11,624 nt of DNA from Candidatus Melainabacteria bacterium (GTDB lineage: Bacteria; Cyanobacteriota; Vampirovibrionia; Obscuribacterales; Obscuribacteraceae), in the NCBI GenBank assembly GCA_003175915.1, contig PSRH01000274.1, positions 1-11,624 on the forward strand. The letters are read 5' to 3'. The notes beneath the pieces are model-generated. The model made no database searches. It was given only the letters and a program-made list of their open reading frames with translations, and was not told the DNA's origin. Shown here one piece after another: positions 1 to 5,797 of this stretch (position 1 is the first letter of the stretch; the number at the start of each line of letters is the position of its first letter). The translations under genes and the position numbers were made by a program.

Positions 1-286
1 AGTTTCATGTCCTGGTTGTATGTATGTGGACACGGTTAGAACGGGCACTTACGACGGCAGGCCGCTATTTGGGTTCCTACCAAATGTGTAGAGGTTGTGA
101 ATTTTTGGCTTTGCCAGCCCGTTTTCATCAATCAGGCCCTTTTGAGAAACTAGCATTCCGCTGAAGAGCTCAAGAAAAAATTTTTCTGTATATTTGCTTT
201 AAGCTCAAGATTTGTGATTGAATAAATTTACCGCTTGAACACAAGCGGGACAGCTAAGCCCACCTACCCATAGGCTCGTCAACTTA
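1..286. other. Left-edge non-coding region, possible tail of an upstream gene
   Basis: No gene is well supported here. One rightward frame is open from base 2 to a TAG at 89-91. Its tail contains a CPGC pair and ends DGRPLFGFLPNV, so it could be the last 29 residues of a gene that starts outside the window. Another rightward frame is open from base 3 to a TGA near 162-164, so openness alone does not decide between them. From about 92 to 286 the DNA is A+T-richer, with an A6T5 tract near 175-185, a 9-bp direct repeat AGCTCAAGA (167-175 and 202-210) and a strong hairpin (231-248). It probably holds the promoter and leader of the protease gene at 287, but no convincing -35/-10 pair could be picked. 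Confidence 0.4.
231..248. promoter_or_regulatory. Perfect 7-bp stem hairpin in the leader of the metalloprotease gene
   Basis: CCGCTTG (231-237) pairs perfectly with CAAGCGG (242-248) across an AACA loop, 38 bp before the ATG at 287. No T-run follows on the plus strand. On the minus strand the next bases are only A+T-rich, so a classical intrinsic terminator is unlikely. It may be an mRNA leader structure or a protein-binding inverted repeat. Its function is unknown. Confidence 0.4.
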
Positions 287-1075
287 ATGCATAATCAAAA
301 AATGACTTCGAGCAGACGGAGAACCCTGGTACTGCTCCTCTTCTTAGTACTCTTTTGTGCGCCTTGTTCACAAGCAAGTTCACCGTCTCGTACGGCGCTC
401 TATCTGGGAATACCAGGCCTACCAGCTGGCGCACCGGATGAGCTTCAATTTGGTTCGCCGATCAATCAGAGTCATGGGCGACCTGTGCGGGGCTATCTAA
501 ACGACGTGGCTGCGGATGGATTGTACTGCTGGCCTCAAGCTCATCTGCCGATAAAAGTTTTCTTTGAAGATGGCTCCGCTGTTCCTGGCTACAAAGATTA
601 CTTCAAAAAAATCTTGACTGGTTGCTTTGATGAATGGGTCGAAGCTTCTCAAGGAAAGATCGGTTGGCTGGAAGTCTCAACTCCGCAAGAGTCTGATGTA
701 ATCTGTCGGTGGACCAATCAAGTGAGGGAGGCAGCATCAGGCGCCGAAGCTGGTCGAACAAAAACCTATGCCAGTCTCAATACTCTCACCAATCACGGTA
801 TCATTCACCGGGGCGAGATGACGCTGCTGACGCGCTTGCCAGAAAGAGCCTTCACTATGGAGGAAGTTAGAAAGTCCTACCTGCATGAAGTTGGACATGT
901 GTTCGGTATAGCTGGACACTCTTCGCATCGTCAAGACATTATGTACTATTCGATCACTGGCATGCGTTTCAGTCATCTTTCTGACCAGGACAAAGCAACA
1001 ATCAATCTTTTGTATTGTGACTATTCAGCCCTCAACAACCAGAGGAAGAAGGTAAGCGCCTTCTATTCGCGGTAA
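287..1075 (+). CDS. Exported matrixin-like zinc metalloprotease (M10-type, metzincin)
   Basis: This is a predicted secreted zinc-dependent endopeptidase of 262 residues. A basic N-terminus (residues 1-13) is followed by a hydrophobic stretch and an Ala/Ser-rich cleavage region, APCSQASS, near residue 30, which makes a Sec signal peptide. The zinc site is HEVGHVFGIAGH (residues 200-211): His200, Glu201 and His204 match the metzincin HExxH. The third His is one residue later than in classical HExxHxxGxxH, giving HExxHxxGxxGH. A matrixin-like Met-turn follows, DIMYY with Met219. From memory, the one-residue-longer spacing is common in matrixin-like proteins of cyanobacteria and relatives. No propeptide cysteine switch is recognisable. 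The start is uncertain: neither ATG 287 nor the in-frame ATG 302 has a clear Shine-Dalgarno. The alpha/beta hydrolase follows 68 bp downstream on the same strand. The substrate is unknown. Confidence 0.85.
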   Translation: MHNQKMTSSRRRTLVLLLFLVLFCAPCSQASSPSRTALYLGIPGLPAGAPDELQFGSPINQSHGRPVRGYLNDVAADGLYCWPQAHLPIKVFFEDGSAVPGYKDYFKKILTGCFDEWVEASQGKIGWLEVSTPQESDVICRWTNQVREAASGAEAGRTKTYASLNTLTNHGIIHRGEMTLLTRLPERAFTMEEVRKSYLHEVGHVFGIAGHSSHRQDIMYYSITGMRFSHLSDQDKATINLLYCDYSALNNQRKKVSAFYSR

Positions 1076-1143
1076 TTGCTGGTTATGATTTTCTCGCGAT
1101 AGTTTGCTTGTTTCTTGTGCTTGAGCTGGCAATCGAATAGGAT

Positions 1144-2193
1144 ATGTTGGTCAAGACTTTTCAGGCGTATATCCGAATGGCATCTAAAAGTGGTCAGGTT
1201 GCAGCTGGATTCAGAAAATTCGTTTTCATATTGGCGATCATTGCCAGTGTTTATCCACCAGCAATTGCTGCAAAATGTACGTCAACTTTTATAAATCCTA
1301 ATTCTGAATCCGAGAAAGGCCTCTTTCGAGTAGAAATTCGGAAAGGACAGCGCCGCACTATATCCGGTACCAAAAGGTCCTATACTCTATATCTGCCCCA
1401 ACCGGCAGCTGGCCTGCCCGGCCCGCCGTTTCCGTTGATTGTCATAGCCCACGGGTTTCTCATGAGTGGAACCCAGCAGGGTAATAACTCTCTTTACTTT
1501 GCTCAGCGGGGTATTGCCGTACTCTCGCCCAACCTCACTCGCGTTCTTTGGGGGGACAAGAATCGCGTGGACAATATCAAAGATGTAATCGATCAACTAT
1601 GCTGGGTAAAGCGCCAGAGTGAATCAAAGAAGTCTTCGCTTTATGGAATGATAGATAAGGATCGAGTAGGTCTGACCGGAAATAGCTCCGGTGGTGCAGT
1701 CGCTCTTGAGACGCTGGTCCAAGCTCAAAAACAAAAGATCCCGATCCATGCCTTCTGCTCCATGGATGGTGCTCCCTGGGACAAGTCATGGAGCTACATG
1801 CCGAAGCTCACCTCGTTGAAAATACTCTCCTTGAGGGCTGAACCGTCCATTTGCAACGAACACGCTCGCATGCTGAATTTTCTTCGATCGTCCAACGTCT
1901 CGTTCGACGACATTAAGATTATCGGAGCACACCACTGTGATGCAGAAAATCCCACGACGCTTCGCTGCATGTGCATATGCGGAAGATCAAGGAGCCAGTA
2001 CAGAGAGCTGTTTCAGCGATTGACTTATCTATTTTTCAGAGACGCGTTTGCTGTGCCGAGGATAGATGGGCAGAATAAAAGTCTAAGTGAGATTGCTGAT
2101 GACCTTGAGCACGCCGGCAAAGTCACCGTGCGCTTTAATCAGCAGGGTTCAACAAAAGTTTGTGGTATACACGACCGGCCAAACGATGAATAG
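1144..2193 (+). CDS. Exported alpha/beta hydrolase (chlorophyllase/PAF-acetylhydrolase/cutinase-like fold)
   Basis: This is a predicted secreted serine esterase or lipase of 349 residues. The hydrophobic segment at about 25-42 ends in PAIAAKC, a good signal-peptidase site. The mature enzyme shows a strand and oxyanion motif, LIVIAHGF (His103-Gly104-Phe105), and the nucleophile elbow GNSSG, with Ser181 as the likely nucleophile. A late His-Asp motif, AHHCDAE, has His263 or His264 as the probable catalytic His. The acid is less clear: candidates are Asp208 (SMDG) and Glu233 (RAEPS). Several cysteines cluster near 265-278 and could form disulfides after export. The layout resembles the chlorophyllase, platelet-activating-factor acetylhydrolase and polyester-hydrolase branch, but the substrate cannot be named. 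ATG 1144 has a weak close AGGA. The in-frame ATG 1177 would give a more conventional signal-peptide length. Its 3' end faces the end of the TPR-LRR gene, 7 bp away. Confidence 0.82.
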   Translation: MLVKTFQAYIRMASKSGQVAAGFRKFVFILAIIASVYPPAIAAKCTSTFINPNSESEKGLFRVEIRKGQRRTISGTKRSYTLYLPQPAAGLPGPPFPLIVIAHGFLMSGTQQGNNSLYFAQRGIAVLSPNLTRVLWGDKNRVDNIKDVIDQLCWVKRQSESKKSSLYGMIDKDRVGLTGNSSGGAVALETLVQAQKQKIPIHAFCSMDGAPWDKSWSYMPKLTSLKILSLRAEPSICNEHARMLNFLRSSNVSFDDIKIIGAHHCDAENPTTLRCMCICGRSRSQYRELFQRLTYLFFRDAFAVPRIDGQNKSLSEIADDLEHAGKVTVRFNQQGSTKVCGIHDRPNDE

Positions 2194-2200
2194 CGAGAAC

Positions 2201-4210
2201 TCAAGGCCCGAGTACGCGGCAGCCGGGCAGTTCATTGTGAATTTTTCCAGGCAGGCCTGATTCGGTCGCAAACAAACTAAGATCCTTCAGCTTTGTCATT
2301 CGCTTTAATTGCGGGATAGAGCGCGGCGTGATCTTGGTGCCATCGAGAAAAAGTACCTTGAGCGACGGCAACCTGGTCAAGTAACTCAATCCATCATCGG
2401 TCAACTGCGTTCTCGATAAATTGAGATTTTCGAGCTGGTGCAGCTTGGTGAGCGCCTTTAGAAAGCTGTCACTAGTGTCGGTGTCGGTAAGCGACAATTT
2501 CTTTAAACTAGCTAATTGGGCAATGTATTGTCCGGATTGATCGGTAATACGAGTTCTTGATAGATTCAAGCTTTCCAGATGTTTCAGTGCGGCTAGCTGC
2601 TTAACTGTAGCATCCGATACTGTCGTGCCGGCAAGTGAAAGTCCTGTCAATAGAGTCAGTTGCTTTAACTCTTCTCCAACCTTGTCATCAATGTCGGTAT
2701 TGGACAGATCTAGCTGGCTGGTCGGTTCTAAATTTTTGGACAGTAGCGACAAGGTGGCATTAGTTATGTGCGTCCGTCCCAGATTGATTACGTACAACGA
2801 TTTCATACTGGTAAAAATGTCCGTGCCCCTGTCCGTTACATTTGTGCTGTGCAGGTCGATTTCATGTAAACCGGAAAGCTTACTAAAGCAGGGCATACCA
2901 TTGTCTGAAATATTGGAGCGAGCGAACGACAATGACCAAAATTCGTTTGGGTCGATCCTGGATAAACTTCTGGTATTTGCTGCTAAGTCTGTATTGATGA
3001 CGTGTAACTCGAGTGGGGTAGCCACGTCGACGTGAACACGCCCGCACGCATTACCTAGGATCCTTTCGTCTGCACTGCTGATTATATAAATGTGCCCGAT
3101 ACTATAATTTTCCGAGAAATGAAGAGTATGTTGGGGGCATTGAGACTTTGGTGTGCACAATTCTCTTACGGCCTCGGCTGGAATCTCTTTGCTGATCTTC
3201 AGATATTCAGCGCTGCGACCCAGTTTCAGCAAGAGCTCCCGGTAGACATCGAGCGTATTGGCGATAGCTTTGGCGCCTTTGTCTTTGCAAGTTTTAGCCA
3301 AATTGTAGAGACGACTAAATGACTTTAACGAGGTATCTATGTCGCCAGTTTTTGCGCTGGCATTACCCAGTACAGCGAGAAACTCCAAAAGGTCGCATTT
3401 TTGTGAAGCTGTTGCTTTTTCAAGCAGGGAAACCCCGCGTCTTGCGGCTACGATTGCTTGTCCGTACTTACCGTCTAAGTAGTAAGTGTTTGCCAGCAGA
3501 GTAAGCGCTTGACTCAAGCGTGTTGCACTACTAGTGGTGCGCTTTTTGTGGGCAAGACCGATTGCTGATCGGAGCGTTCTTGCGGCCATGGGCCATGCCC
3601 CCAGCGAACTTTCCAATGCGGCTTCCTTTACTAGATCGTCGAAACTATTGCTGGGCCTGCCGGTAAGCGCGAAGAGACGCTTCTTTACCATTTCTGCTTC
3701 GTCGTATTTACCCATCTTTGCCAGTACTTGCATAAAAGTGGTAAGCGCCGCCGGCAGCTGGTCAGGACTTGACTGTTGGGCAATTTTTATAGCGTCCCCA
3801 CACACCTTAAGCGAGGCATCGAAGTCGCCCTCGTCAGCAAAACTTTTAGCCAGCATCCTGAGCGGACAAATCAACTCTTTTGAACTGGCGCCAAAGACTC
3901 GTCGAAGGATTGTCAGTGATTCCTGCGCCGATTGTTTTGCCTCTTGAACTTTGCCTTCTCGGGAATAGACCTCGGCCAATAAACCTAAGGACTGGCCAAC
4001 GCGGAAACTTGTCATTCCAAAGCGCCTGGCTTCAAGCACACAGACCTTGGCTTGTTGCTCGGCTGCCCATAAACTGCCGTCGACCATGATCTGACGTCCC
4101 TTGGCTAGTGCTTCCCTCCAGTGGGAATCGTCGGAAAAGACCGGATGCCCAGGCAAGAATACGATGATCAGCGTCAGGATCAAGGCTCGCATGCGATGCT
4201 GAGAAGTCAT
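2201..4210 (-). CDS. Exported TPR-LRR repeat protein
   Basis: This 669-residue protein is probably an exported protein-interaction scaffold. No catalytic domain is visible. A signal peptide (about 1-26, hydrophobic ALILTLIIVFLPG) is followed by kinesin-light-chain-like TPRs from about 35 to 350, with motifs such as LAEVYSREGKVQEA and KMGKYDEAE. A short linker with a few cysteines separates these from leucine-rich repeats at about 423-660. The LRRs keep a strict 24-residue period of the type LxxLxLxxTxITDxxLxxL, for example LESLNLSRTRITD and LENLNLSRTQLTD. I count about nine to ten, the first and last degenerate. This LRR type is frequent in planctomycete and other environmental bacterial proteins. 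ATG 4210 has a weak GGA six bases upstream and overlaps the stop of a 13-codon ORF (ATGA). The alternative ATG 4192 lacks a Shine-Dalgarno. Rightward open frames inside the gene are antisense shadows. Confidence 0.88.
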   Translation of the reverse strand: MTSQHRMRALILTLIIVFLPGHPVFSDDSHWREALAKGRQIMVDGSLWAAEQQAKVCVLEARRFGMTSFRVGQSLGLLAEVYSREGKVQEAKQSAQESLTILRRVFGASSKELICPLRMLAKSFADEGDFDASLKVCGDAIKIAQQSSPDQLPAALTTFMQVLAKMGKYDEAEMVKKRLFALTGRPSNSFDDLVKEAALESSLGAWPMAARTLRSAIGLAHKKRTTSSATRLSQALTLLANTYYLDGKYGQAIVAARRGVSLLEKATASQKCDLLEFLAVLGNASAKTGDIDTSLKSFSRLYNLAKTCKDKGAKAIANTLDVYRELLLKLGRSAEYLKISKEIPAEAVRELCTPKSQCPQHTLHFSENYSIGHIYIISSADERILGNACGRVHVDVATPLELHVINTDLAANTRSLSRIDPNEFWSLSFARSNISDNGMPCFSKLSGLHEIDLHSTNVTDRGTDIFTSMKSLYVINLGRTHITNATLSLLSKNLEPTSQLDLSNTDIDDKVGEELKQLTLLTGLSLAGTTVSDATVKQLAALKHLESLNLSRTRITDQSGQYIAQLASLKKLSLTDTDTSDSFLKALTKLHQLENLNLSRTQLTDDGLSYLTRLPSLKVLFLDGTKITPRSIPQLKRMTKLKDLSLFATESGLPGKIHNELPGCRVLGP

Positions 4211-4248
4211 GCAGCGTCCAGCATTTTCAGTTCTTCTTCTTCGTTCAT
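4207..4248 (-). CDS. Possible 13-codon upstream mini-ORF coupled to the TPR-LRR gene
   Basis: On the minus strand, ATG at 4248-4246 opens a reading frame of 13 codons, MNEEEELKMLDAA. It ends in a TGA (4209-4207) that overlaps the ATG of the TPR-LRR gene as ATGA. The frame is closed upstream by a TGA at 4263-4261, so this is not the tail of a larger gene. The four consecutive GAA codons are purine-rich, and no strong Shine-Dalgarno precedes the mini-ORF. The overlap is the classic arrangement for translational coupling, which could help a main start that has only a weak ribosome-binding site. Chance occurrence is quite possible. Confidence 0.25.
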   Translation of the reverse strand: MNEEEELKMLDAA

Positions 4249-4263
4249 GGCGTTCTCATATCA

Positions 4264-4582
4264 AAAGCACGTTCGCTGTACCGTAGTGGTGAAAGTTCCA
4301 GCAGCGAAGGGAAGCCCTACATTTCGAGCCCTGAGAATAGCAGACAACAGAGTGGCCGGTTCCCTTCTAATCCTGATGGCGCTGCTTAGCGCTCAACTGG
4401 CGGTCAGAAAATGCAAGCAAGCTCAGGGACAGCGACGGAATTTATTTTTCCATTAGAAATTGAATTTCAGGCGCAACTCTTGACGTCCTGATGGAACCTA
4501 GTTCTTGCCTGTCATTGATGTCGGTATGTCCCACTTTCAGCTATCGCCCGGATAGTTAGAGTGTGATAACACTGGTGCTGGA
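4264..4582. other. Intergenic region between the leftward TPR-LRR gene and the rightward small-protein gene
   Basis: About 320 bp lie between divergent units. A rightward open frame continues from the antisense side of the TPR-LRR gene to 4456, but it has no ribosome-binding site or recognisable domain and is not called. The segment 4437-4475 is A+T-rich. It should hold the leftward promoter of the TPR-LRR gene, although no convincing hexamer pair was found. Near its right end lies an inverted repeat at 4560-4573, just before the rightward promoter. Confidence 0.45.
4560..4573. promoter_or_regulatory. Operator-like inverted repeat upstream of the 4583 promoter
   Basis: AGTGT (4560-4564) and ACACT (4569-4573) form a perfect inverted repeat around GATA. 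It lies nine bases before the -35-like hexamer of the downstream promoter. Its size and place would suit a small dimeric activator or repressor. A 5-bp repeat can occur by chance, so this is a weak call. Confidence 0.25.
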
Positions 4583-4610
4583 TTGCAGAGCAACGGGTGC
4601 AAACTATAAT
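4583..4610 (+). promoter_or_regulatory. Sigma-70-type promoter for the small-protein/DUF962 pair
   Basis: A perfect -10 hexamer TATAAT (4605-4610) is preceded at 16 bp by TTGCAG (4583-4588), which keeps the TTG of the -35 consensus. The expected transcription start is near 4617. That leaves a leader of roughly 53 nt before the Shine-Dalgarno and ATG at 4670. This is the best promoter match I could pick out in the window by reading. No terminator separates it from the genes at 4670 and 4886. Confidence 0.6.
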
Positions 4611-4669
4611 TGCTGTGTAAATCGATAGCTGTAGATATTCAAATAAGGAAGCGATTCGAGGAGGGCGAG

Positions 4670-4846
4670 ATGACAACTGAAACACTGAGAAAGTTAAGGA
4701 GTCCTCGATTCATCTTAAAACCAAGAATTGTGCGAACTGATATCGCCTTTGCAGAAACACCTCATGAACAAGAACAAAAGAGAGAGCCCCGGTGCGAAGG
4801 GGGAGTTTGTTTCCTCAGGTGGAAGCCAAACAGGAAGAGCGCCTAG
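4670..4846 (+). CDS. Small basic hypothetical protein with a CX4C motif (58 aa)
   Basis: I do not recognise this protein. The start is well defined: a strong GGAGG Shine-Dalgarno lies five bases before ATG 4670, and a consensus promoter sits 60 bp upstream. The frame can be extended back to a TTG at 4610, but that codon begins on the last base of the -10 box and so would not be transcribed. The product has 58 residues and no signal peptide or membrane segment. It is rich in Arg/Lys, with a basic N-terminal half (LRKLRSPRFILKPRIVR), an acidic/polar middle (ETPHEQEQKREPR) and a C-terminal CEGGVCFLRWKPNRK containing two cysteines four residues apart. It might bind nucleic acid or a metal, but that is speculation. 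It sits 39 bp before the DUF962 gene on the same strand, probably co-transcribed. Confidence 0.55.
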   Translation: MTTETLRKLRSPRFILKPRIVRTDIAFAETPHEQEQKREPRCEGGVCFLRWKPNRKSA

Positions 4847-4885
4847 AGCAGTAGTGTAGCTTGATTCGGTAATTTGGTTACATTT

Positions 4886-5254
4886 ATGCTCTCAGCATCA
4901 TTTGAAACGAACTTTGAATATTACTGCTCCCATCATCGAACTCTCGGATGCCGGGTTACACATATGATTGGCATCCCAATGTTGGTTTTGACGCCATTCG
5001 TCGGTCTGGTCAATAAGCGGGCAGCCAGTGCCTTGTTCAAATGCGGTTGGGCGTTGCAGTTTGTTGGCCACTACGTGTTTGAACATAACAAACCGGTATT
5101 TTTAGAAGTGAGCAATCCCTTCACCCTTCTTTCTGCCTTACTATTCGTTGGCGGGCTTTGGTACCGATTCTTTACCGGCAAAAGACTCGCTCTTCCCAAA
5201 GGTAATTATCAAACGGCAAAACCAGCAAATTACCGAGCCAGTTTTTCCAATTAA
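4886..5254 (+). CDS. DUF962 / Mpo1-like (YGL010w-like) membrane protein
   Basis: This protein has 122 residues from ATG 4886. A TTG at 4874 would add four residues, and neither start has a clear Shine-Dalgarno. Family signatures, numbered from ATG 4886, are YYCSHHRTLGCRVTH with a conserved late His (H26), a GIP turn, the core GWALQFVGHYVFEHNKP (His62, His67) and a final hydrophobic segment, LLSALLFVGGLWYRFF. The hydrophobic stretches fit a small polytopic inner-membrane protein. In yeast, Mpo1 is an Fe(II)-dependent dioxygenase that alpha-oxidises 2-hydroxy fatty acids during phytosphingosine breakdown, and its essential residues are histidines. The conserved histidines here suggest a related lipid oxidation, but the bacterial substrate is unknown. 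It is probably in an operon with the 58-residue gene upstream. A hairpin lies 46 bp after its stop. Confidence 0.8.
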   Translation: MLSASFETNFEYYCSHHRTLGCRVTHMIGIPMLVLTPFVGLVNKRAASALFKCGWALQFVGHYVFEHNKPVFLEVSNPFTLLSALLFVGGLWYRFFTGKRLALPKGNYQTAKPANYRASFSN

Positions 5255-5300
5255 TAGTCCTCAATTAAACAAAAGTCCGGGCACTAAATATCCTTTTTAG

Positions 5301-5333
5301 CGTCTTCTGCTTCTAAGACGGTCTTTATCTTTG
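5301..5333 (+). terminator. Weak hairpin plus T-rich tail after the DUF962 gene
   Basis: CGTCTT (5301-5306) pairs perfectly with AAGACG (5315-5320) across an eight-base loop. The T-rich stretch GTCTTTATCTTT follows. The stem is short and the T-run interrupted, so this is at best a weak intrinsic terminator for the gene ending at 5254. It could equally be a leader structure of the gene starting at 5347. Confidence 0.3.
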
Positions 5334-5346
5334 ACAGGTAATACTT

Positions 5347-5658
5347 ATGGTTACTGTCAAGCCACTTGCAAAAAACATGTTTGGTCGATTTTCCCTGGTC
5401 GTACCTGTCGTATTAGCTTCGCTATCTTCGATCGACGTAGAGGCTGCCTCACCGGCTAAGAGTTACGAGCCTAAACCGCAGCTCAATAAGCAAGTGAAGC
5501 CTGGCGAGGTGACTGAGCGAACCGTACCAGAGCCTGGTCAACCTGAATCAAACCAGCCGCCGCCCGACGTTGTGGGCAAGGTGCCGAAGGATTTGAAAAA
5601 GGCGGCCAGAAAGAAAGAGACGGAAAAGCTGGTGCCAGTAAAGCACCGGCAGCCATAA
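5347..5658 (+). CDS. Small exported proline/lysine-rich hypothetical protein (103 aa)
   Basis: I recognise no family. The N-terminus has lysines, a hydrophobic core (FSLVVPVVLASLSS, about 15-28) and a signal-peptidase-like site, VEAAS, near residue 34. Export by Sec is therefore likely. The mature part, about 70 residues, is low-complexity: many Pro, Lys, Glu and Gln, no cysteine, and a charged tail (DLKKAARKKETEKL) that suggests disorder. It could be a small periplasmic or cell-wall-associated protein. An AGG lies about nine bases before ATG 5347. An in-frame ATG at residue 11 would give a shorter signal peptide. The gene stands alone between two weak hairpins (5301-5320 and 5680-5700). Confidence 0.6.
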   Translation: MVTVKPLAKNMFGRFSLVVPVVLASLSSIDVEAASPAKSYEPKPQLNKQVKPGEVTERTVPEPGQPESNQPPPDVVGKVPKDLKKAARKKETEKLVPVKHRQP

Positions 5659-5679
5659 ATATCCTAAACGTATAAAACA

Positions 5680-5701
5680 GCGCGTTCCTGCGCGCCTTTT
5701 G
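5680..5701 (+). terminator. Short GC-rich hairpin with T4 tail after the small secreted-protein gene
   Basis: GCGCG (5680-5684) pairs with CGCGC (5691-5695) across TTCCTG, followed by C and TTTT (5697-5700). It lies 22 bp after the stop at 5658 and about 97 bp before the helicase start. The stem has only five G:C pairs, possibly extended by one T-G pair, and the T-run is short, so it is probably a modest intrinsic terminator. It would separate the helicase gene from the upstream unit. Confidence 0.45.
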
Positions 5702-5797
5702 CATATCCGCTATTGGTGAGGTTTTCCAACTCGCGCTTGGGCACTTAGCGTGGTAGCATCAAGGTTTCGGTTGGCGCGCACTTAAGGACACTTTTTC

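Noticed and set aside
167..210. 9-bp direct repeat AGCTCAAGA as an attachment site or transposon target duplication
   Set aside because: The copies are only 26 bp apart, nothing mobile lies between them, and they are short enough to be chance.
231..248. Hairpin as an intrinsic terminator of an upstream gene
   Set aside because: No T-run follows on the plus strand, and the minus-strand tail is only A+T-mixed; kept as a leader structure instead.
4121..4456. Rightward 111-codon frame overlapping the start of the TPR-LRR gene
   Set aside because: Its first third is antisense to the signal peptide region of a well-supported gene. The rest contains a hydrophobic stretch but has no ribosome-binding site, promoter or domain.
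4610..4669. Upstream TTG start extending the small basic protein to 78 residues
   Set aside because: The TTG starts on the last base of the TATAAT box, so it would not be in the mRNA, whereas ATG 4670 has a strong GGAGG at ideal spacing.
5331..5336. Exact TTGACA as a -35 element for the gene at 5347
   Set aside because: The matching -10 position (about 5354) falls inside the coding region and reads nothing like TATAAT.
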